A DNA stretch of 44,557 nucleotides, taken from the NCBI RefSeq assembly GCF_002303925.1, contig NZ_MRCS01000052.1, positions 1 through 44,557 on the forward strand, in the 5' to 3' direction. Below are positions 41,316-44,557 of this stretch, piece by piece; within the stretch, counting starts at the first letter, position 1; each line of letters begins with the position of its first letter. The notes beneath the pieces were generated by a model. That model searched no databases and had not been told where the DNA came from. It saw only the letters and a program-made list of their open reading frames with translations. A program made the position numbers and the translations under genes. This stretch comes from Pseudomonas sp. ACN8. GTDB lineage: Bacteria; Pseudomonadota; Gammaproteobacteria; Pseudomonadales; Pseudomonadaceae.

Positions 41316-42365
41316 CTATTTACGTGCCTCCAGGATCAGGTTGAACGGCGTTTCAGTCGCCCGGCGGAATTGAGTGAAACCCGCTTCGGTGAACACCTTG
41401 CGCAACCGCGCTTCACCGGCCTGGGCACCGAGGCCGAGGCCAACTTCCTGGGACAGCGAGTTGGGCGTGCAAATAAAGGTCGACGCCGCGTAAAACAGGC
41501 GTCCGACCGGGTTGACGTTGTCGTCGAGCAAGTCGTTGGCGTAGGGCTCGACCAGCAGCACCGTGCCGTCATCCTTCAACGACTCATAGGCATGCTTGGC
41601 CGCGCCCACCGGGTCGCCCATGTCATGCAGGCAGTCGAAGTAGCAGATCAGGTCATAGTCGCTGCCGGGGTAGCTTTTTGCGTTGCCCTGGAAGAACCTG
41701 GCCCGGCTGGATACACCTCCTTCTTCGGCCCGTTGGGTGGCAACGGTAACGGACGGCGCGTGGTAGTCGAAACCGACGAAGCGCGAATCCGGAAACGCCT
41801 GGGCCATGATCACCGTCGAGGCGCCATGGCCGCAGCCGATGTCCGCCACTTTGGCCCCTGCCTCCAGTTTGGCCACCACGCCGTCGAGGGCCGGCAACCA
41901 TTCGGCGACCAGATGGGCTTTGTAGCCGGGGCGGAAGAAGCGTTCGGTCCCGCTGAACATGCACGGATGGTGATCGCCCCAGGGCAGGGCGCCGTCGCCG
42001 CGCATCGCTTTGACCAGTTTGTCCTTGTCGTGGAAAAACGACGCGACCACACCGATTCCGCCCGCCACATAAACCGGTGAGTCTTCGTTTGCCAGAGCCA
42101 TGGCTTGCTCTTCCGGGAGGCGGAACTGACCGTCGCGGTGTTCCATGTAGCCCGAGGCGGCGTGGGCACTGAGCCATTCGCGCAACAGACGGGTGTTGCA
42201 GCCGGTTTTCTCGGCAAGGGTTTCGGGGGTGATGGGCTGACTGTCGGCCATCGCCCGGTACAGGCCGAGTTCTTCGCCGAGGATGACGTTGGCGAGCATC
42301 GCCGCGCCGCCCATGTCATTCACCAGTTTGCCCATGAAATCGTTAAGTCTGGCCTCGTCCATCAT
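41316..42365 (-). CDS. Class I SAM methyltransferase with N-terminal winged helix
   Basis: This 349-residue protein has an N-terminal winged-helix dimerisation region (about 10-95, with ITPETLAEKTGCNTRLLREW) and a C-terminal methyltransferase core. The core starts with motif I VADIGCGHGAS (about 170), followed by FVGFDYH and YFDCLHDMGDP. The layout matches Rv2258c-like and O-methyltransferase-type proteins. The substrate is unknown. AAGGAG precedes two consecutive ATGs at 42365 and 42362. Neighbouring genes do not suggest a pathway. Confidence 0.88.
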   Translation of the reverse strand: MMDEARLNDFMGKLVNDMGGAAMLANVILGEELGLYRAMADSQPITPETLAEKTGCNTRLLREWLSAHAASGYMEHRDGQFRLPEEQAMALANEDSPVYVAGGIGVVASFFHDKDKLVKAMRGDGALPWGDHHPCMFSGTERFFRPGYKAHLVAEWLPALDGVVAKLEAGAKVADIGCGHGASTVIMAQAFPDSRFVGFDYHAPSVTVATQRAEEGGVSSRARFFQGNAKSYPGSDYDLICYFDCLHDMGDPVGAAKHAYESLKDDGTVLLVEPYANDLLDDNVNPVGRLFYAASTFICTPNSLSQEVGLGLGAQAGEARLRKVFTEAGFTQFRRATETPFNLILEARK

Positions 42366-42543
42366 GTGTGCTCCTTCAGCAGGATCACGGTCCAGGGGCA
42401 TTGTCTGGCGAGGTGCTCGCCGCTGGGCGGTGGTCGTTGGAATGTGCAGGGCGCTGAGCGGGCCCTGTGTGCGTTAAGTTTAGTTCGGGCCTTGTATTGC
42501 GTGGTCTGGCGCGACGAAAGCGGTGAGCCTGGCACAACCCTCT

Positions 42544-42640
42544 GTCGGAGCGAGCTTGCTCGCGAAGGTCGTCAACGATAACGCGCGCTGTCTGGATATA
42601 CGCGGTGTGCTCGGGTTTTCGCGAGCAAGCTCGCTCCTAC
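42544..42640. repeat. REPIN
   Basis: Arms GTCGGAGCGAGCTTGCTCGC and the inverse ending GCTCGCTCCTAC enclose about 55 bases. The rest of the gene-free stretch 42366-42801 shows no small ORF resembling a Cys-rich precursor peptide for the following MNIO enzyme. Confidence 0.9.
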
Positions 42641-42801
42641 AGGGGGTGGCGTTGTGTATTGCAGTGTGTCCAGCCCCGGTTTCGATACATAGCCATCCAT
42701 TGTCGAGCCCTGTCGAACACAGTCCCGATACACCCCTTCGATTAACTGTGTCTCAAGGCGGGCACCTGCCCGCAATCCTGGACACATGCGAGATCGACAC
42801 C

Positions 42802-43644
42802 ATGCAGACATCCATCCCCCCCGTAGCCAAGGCCAGCGCAGGGCTTGGCCTGCGTCGCGGTTTACTCAAAGACCTCCAGGCCGCACCGGCAGGCGATTTC
42901 GACTTTCTGGAAGTCGCGCCGGAAAACTGGATCGGCATCGGCGGCGCCCACGGCGCGGCATTGGGCGCCCTGGCGGAACGCTATCCGTTGTCCTGTCATG
43001 GCCTGTCCCTGTCCCTCGGTGGGCCGTCGCCGCTGGACATCGTTTTTTTGCAGGAAGTCCGGGTTTTTCTCGATCACTACAACGTGCCGCTGTATAGCGA
43101 GCATTTGAGCTATTGCAGCGATGACGGCCACCTGTACGACCTGTTGCCGCTGCCGTTTACCGAAGAGGCGGTGCACCACGTCGCCGCGCGTATCCGCCAG
43201 GCCCAGGACATTCTCGGGCGACGTCTGGCGGTGGAAAACGTTTCCTATTACGCCGCGCCCCAACAGGACATGGAGGAGGTGACGTTCACCAATGCCGTGC
43301 TGTGTGAGGCCGATTGCGACCTGCTGCTGGACGTCAACAACGTCTACGTCAATTCGATCAACCACGGCTTCGATCCGCAGGCGTTTCTGGCGGGCATCGA
43401 TTCAGGCAGGGTGGTGGCGATGCACATTGCCGGGCATTTCGACGAGTCCGATACTTTGAAGATCGACACCCATGGCGCTTCGGTCAAACCGGCGGTGTGG
43501 TCGTTGCTGGCCCAGGCTTATGCCCGGTTTGGCGCGCAACCGACCTTGCTGGAGCGGGATTTCAACTTTCCCGTATTCGCCGAACTGGTGGCGGAACTGC
43601 AGACCATTCGCCGCCTGCAACGGGAGGGCGTGAACCGTGGATAA
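42802..43644 (+). CDS. DUF692 / MNIO-family multinuclear iron enzyme (HvfB/BufB-like)
   Basis: This 280-residue TIM-barrel protein belongs to the MNIO family (MbnB, TglH, BufB/HvfB), which uses two or three iron ions to oxidise Cys residues of ribosomal peptides. Likely ligand-bearing motifs are His66 (SCHGLSLS), Glu100/His101 (SEHLSY), Glu145 (VENVSYY), Asn179/Asn180 (DVNNVYVN), His208/His212 (MHIAGH), and Glu251 (LLERDFN). ATG 42802 was chosen since the longer frame only translates REP sequence. It overlaps the DUF2063 gene by 8 bases. No precursor gene is found beside it. Confidence 0.92.
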   Translation: MQTSIPPVAKASAGLGLRRGLLKDLQAAPAGDFDFLEVAPENWIGIGGAHGAALGALAERYPLSCHGLSLSLGGPSPLDIVFLQEVRVFLDHYNVPLYSEHLSYCSDDGHLYDLLPLPFTEEAVHHVAARIRQAQDILGRRLAVENVSYYAAPQQDMEEVTFTNAVLCEADCDLLLDVNNVYVNSINHGFDPQAFLAGIDSGRVVAMHIAGHFDESDTLKIDTHGASVKPAVWSLLAQAYARFGAQPTLLERDFNFPVFAELVAELQTIRRLQREGVNRG

Positions 43645-44392
43645 GTCGAGTCTTTTGCATCAACAAACCACCCTGGGCCTGTACCTGCGCGACCCTGAAC
43701 ACAACGCGCCACCCACTGAAATGGACCCGGTGCGGGCACAGGTTTATCGCGATCTGGTGTTCGCCAACCTGTCTTCGCTGCTCAGTGGCACCTTTCCGGT
43801 GTTAGTGAAGGTTCTGGGGGATGAACGCTGGCGTTCGCTGGTGCGGATCTTTCTGCGGGACTACCGCGCTCGCACGCCGAAATTTGGTGAGATCGCCCAG
43901 GAGTTTGTCGAGTTTCTCGCGGCCGGGCCTCAGGCGTTGAGCGATGGGTCGTGGCCGCCGTTCATGGTGGAACTGGCGCATTACGAGTGGGTGGAAATGG
44001 CGCTGCAGCAGTCTGACGCCGAGCCTCTGGTTGCCGGTGATGCCGCGTTGCTGCTGGATCGGCCCTTGCAGGTTTCGCCGCTGGCCTGGCCGTTGGCGTA
44101 TGCCTGGCCGGTGCAACGGGTGGGGCCGGATTGTCAGCCTGATGTGGTGCCTGCTCAGCCGACCTTGTTGCTGGTGCGTCGTGCCGAGGACTGGGGAGTG
44201 AAGTTTTCTGAACTGAGTCCGTTGGCGTGGCGGTTGTTGCAGCGAATTGGCGAGTTTCCCGAGTTGACCGGGCGTGAGCAGTTGCAGGGATTGGCGGTCG
44301 AGGCGGGGATGGTGGGGGATTTGGCTTTTCTGGAGGGTGGGTTGGCTTTATTGCGGCAGATGCATGGGGAGGGGGTTGTTGGTGTTGGTTGA
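43637..44392 (+). CDS. DUF2063 putative DNA-binding/partner protein (HvfC/BufC-like)
   Basis: This 251-residue protein of the DUF2063 family is the usual partner of DUF692 enzymes and helps present the precursor peptide. The N-terminal helical domain (about 5-95) contains QVYRDLVFANLSSLLSGTFP and LGDERWRSLVRIFL; the C-terminal domain (about 100-245) resembles the MbnC-type partner fold. The start is GTG 43637, with GGGAGG 9 bases upstream, inside the end of the DUF692 gene, so the two are translated together. Confidence 0.9.
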   Translation: MDKSSLLHQQTTLGLYLRDPEHNAPPTEMDPVRAQVYRDLVFANLSSLLSGTFPVLVKVLGDERWRSLVRIFLRDYRARTPKFGEIAQEFVEFLAAGPQALSDGSWPPFMVELAHYEWVEMALQQSDAEPLVAGDAALLLDRPLQVSPLAWPLAYAWPVQRVGPDCQPDVVPAQPTLLLVRRAEDWGVKFSELSPLAWRLLQRIGEFPELTGREQLQGLAVEAGMVGDLAFLEGGLALLRQMHGEGVVGVG

Positions 44393-44433
44393 TCTTCTTT
44401 GACCTTGGCGGCCTCTGGGCCGACCAGGCTCTT

Positions 44434-44557
44434 GGGACTGTCAGATATTTTGTGTGCGGGCCGGTAACGGCCTGCCGTTAGGCAGGCCGTGCTTTACCCG
44501 GTCGGCCTGATAAATCGATCTCCGTACAGAATCGCGAATTGATTCATCGCACTTTTC
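44434..44557 (-). mobile_element. Terminal part of an IS256-family insertion sequence
   Basis: From GGGACTGTCAGATATTTTGT (44434 on), an IS256-like terminal repeat, to the window edge. It contains a hairpin CGGCCTGCC-GTTA-GGCAGGCCG (44469-44490) just after the transposase stop, and the transposase 3' end. The element continues beyond the window. Confidence 0.75.
44494..44556 (-). CDS. IS256-family transposase, C-terminal fragment
   Basis: The minus strand reads KSAMNQFAILYGDRFIRPTG followed by TAA (44496-44494), a pattern typical of the C-terminus of IS256-family DDE transposases (NQFAI-GDRF). Only the last 20 codons are inside the window. The rest lies beyond the edge, so intactness cannot be judged. 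The short length limits certainty, but position inside an IS-like end supports it. Confidence 0.75.
   Translation of the reverse strand, partial: KSAMNQFAILYGDRFIRPTG

Noticed and set aside
42523..42801. N-terminal extension of the DUF692 protein
   Set aside because: The extra residues translate a REPIN and lack similarity to the family; ATG 42802 gives normal length.

Overview
The window looks like one whole assembly contig from a fluorescent Pseudomonas (P. fluorescens group). The evidence is GC-rich coding sequence, Pseudomonas-type gene neighbourhoods (dhcA-dhcB-atoB, hglS, sdsA, aruF/aruG- and aotJ/aotO-like genes), and eleven copies of the GTGGGAGCGAGC...GCTCGCTCCCAC REP/REPIN family typical of that group. 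The left edge is a 109-bp exact inverted copy of an internal stretch of the first kinase gene, possibly an assembly artefact. The right edge runs into the 3' end of an IS256-family insertion sequence, which explains why a contig would stop there.

Region 1 (1-5970) is the most distinctive part. Two paralogous membrane histidine kinases flank a SCO1/SenC-cytochrome c fusion protein, followed by an NtrC-type sigma54 activator whose start overlaps the second kinase. A well-spaced sigma54 promoter (1742-1758), with helically phased upstream repeats and an A/T-rich tract between, lies directly before the SCO-cytochrome c gene. I infer a self-contained redox or copper signalling module in which the regulator drives the periplasmic protein.

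Region 2 (5970-18510) holds a small secreted protein, a methyltransferase, three regulators (two AraC-type, one of them apparently lacking half of its DNA-binding domain, and one LysR-type), a LysR remnant, an SdsA-type alkylsulfatase, an ABC ATPase/permease/AttH-lipoprotein operon and an exported protein of unknown function. It ends in a gene-free stretch with competing RNA hairpins and a terminator.

Region 3 (18510-29100) has hglS (2-oxoadipate dioxygenase/decarboxylase of D-lysine breakdown), an alpha/beta hydrolase beside a Baeyer-Villiger-type monooxygenase, a MASE2-GGDEF diguanylate cyclase, a tandem array of REPINs with a 135-bp period, an oxaloacetate decarboxylase-like enzyme, an isolated aruF/aruG-like arginine succinyltransferase pair, and a histidine phosphatase overlapping cobF.

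Region 4 (29200-36300) has a divergent FtrA-type regulator and rhodanese, a glutamine amidotransferase-like protein, an AotJ-like basic amino acid binding protein with tandem ArgR-like boxes, an AotO-like deacylase, an esterase, a small exported protein and a polytopic membrane protein with a perfect 20-bp palindrome upstream. Region 5 (36500-44557) has atoB-dhcB-dhcA with the divergent LysR gene, a sirtuin with an apparent internal deletion at the NAD motif, a methyltransferase, and a DUF692 (MNIO)/DUF2063 pair without a visible precursor peptide, then the IS256 end.
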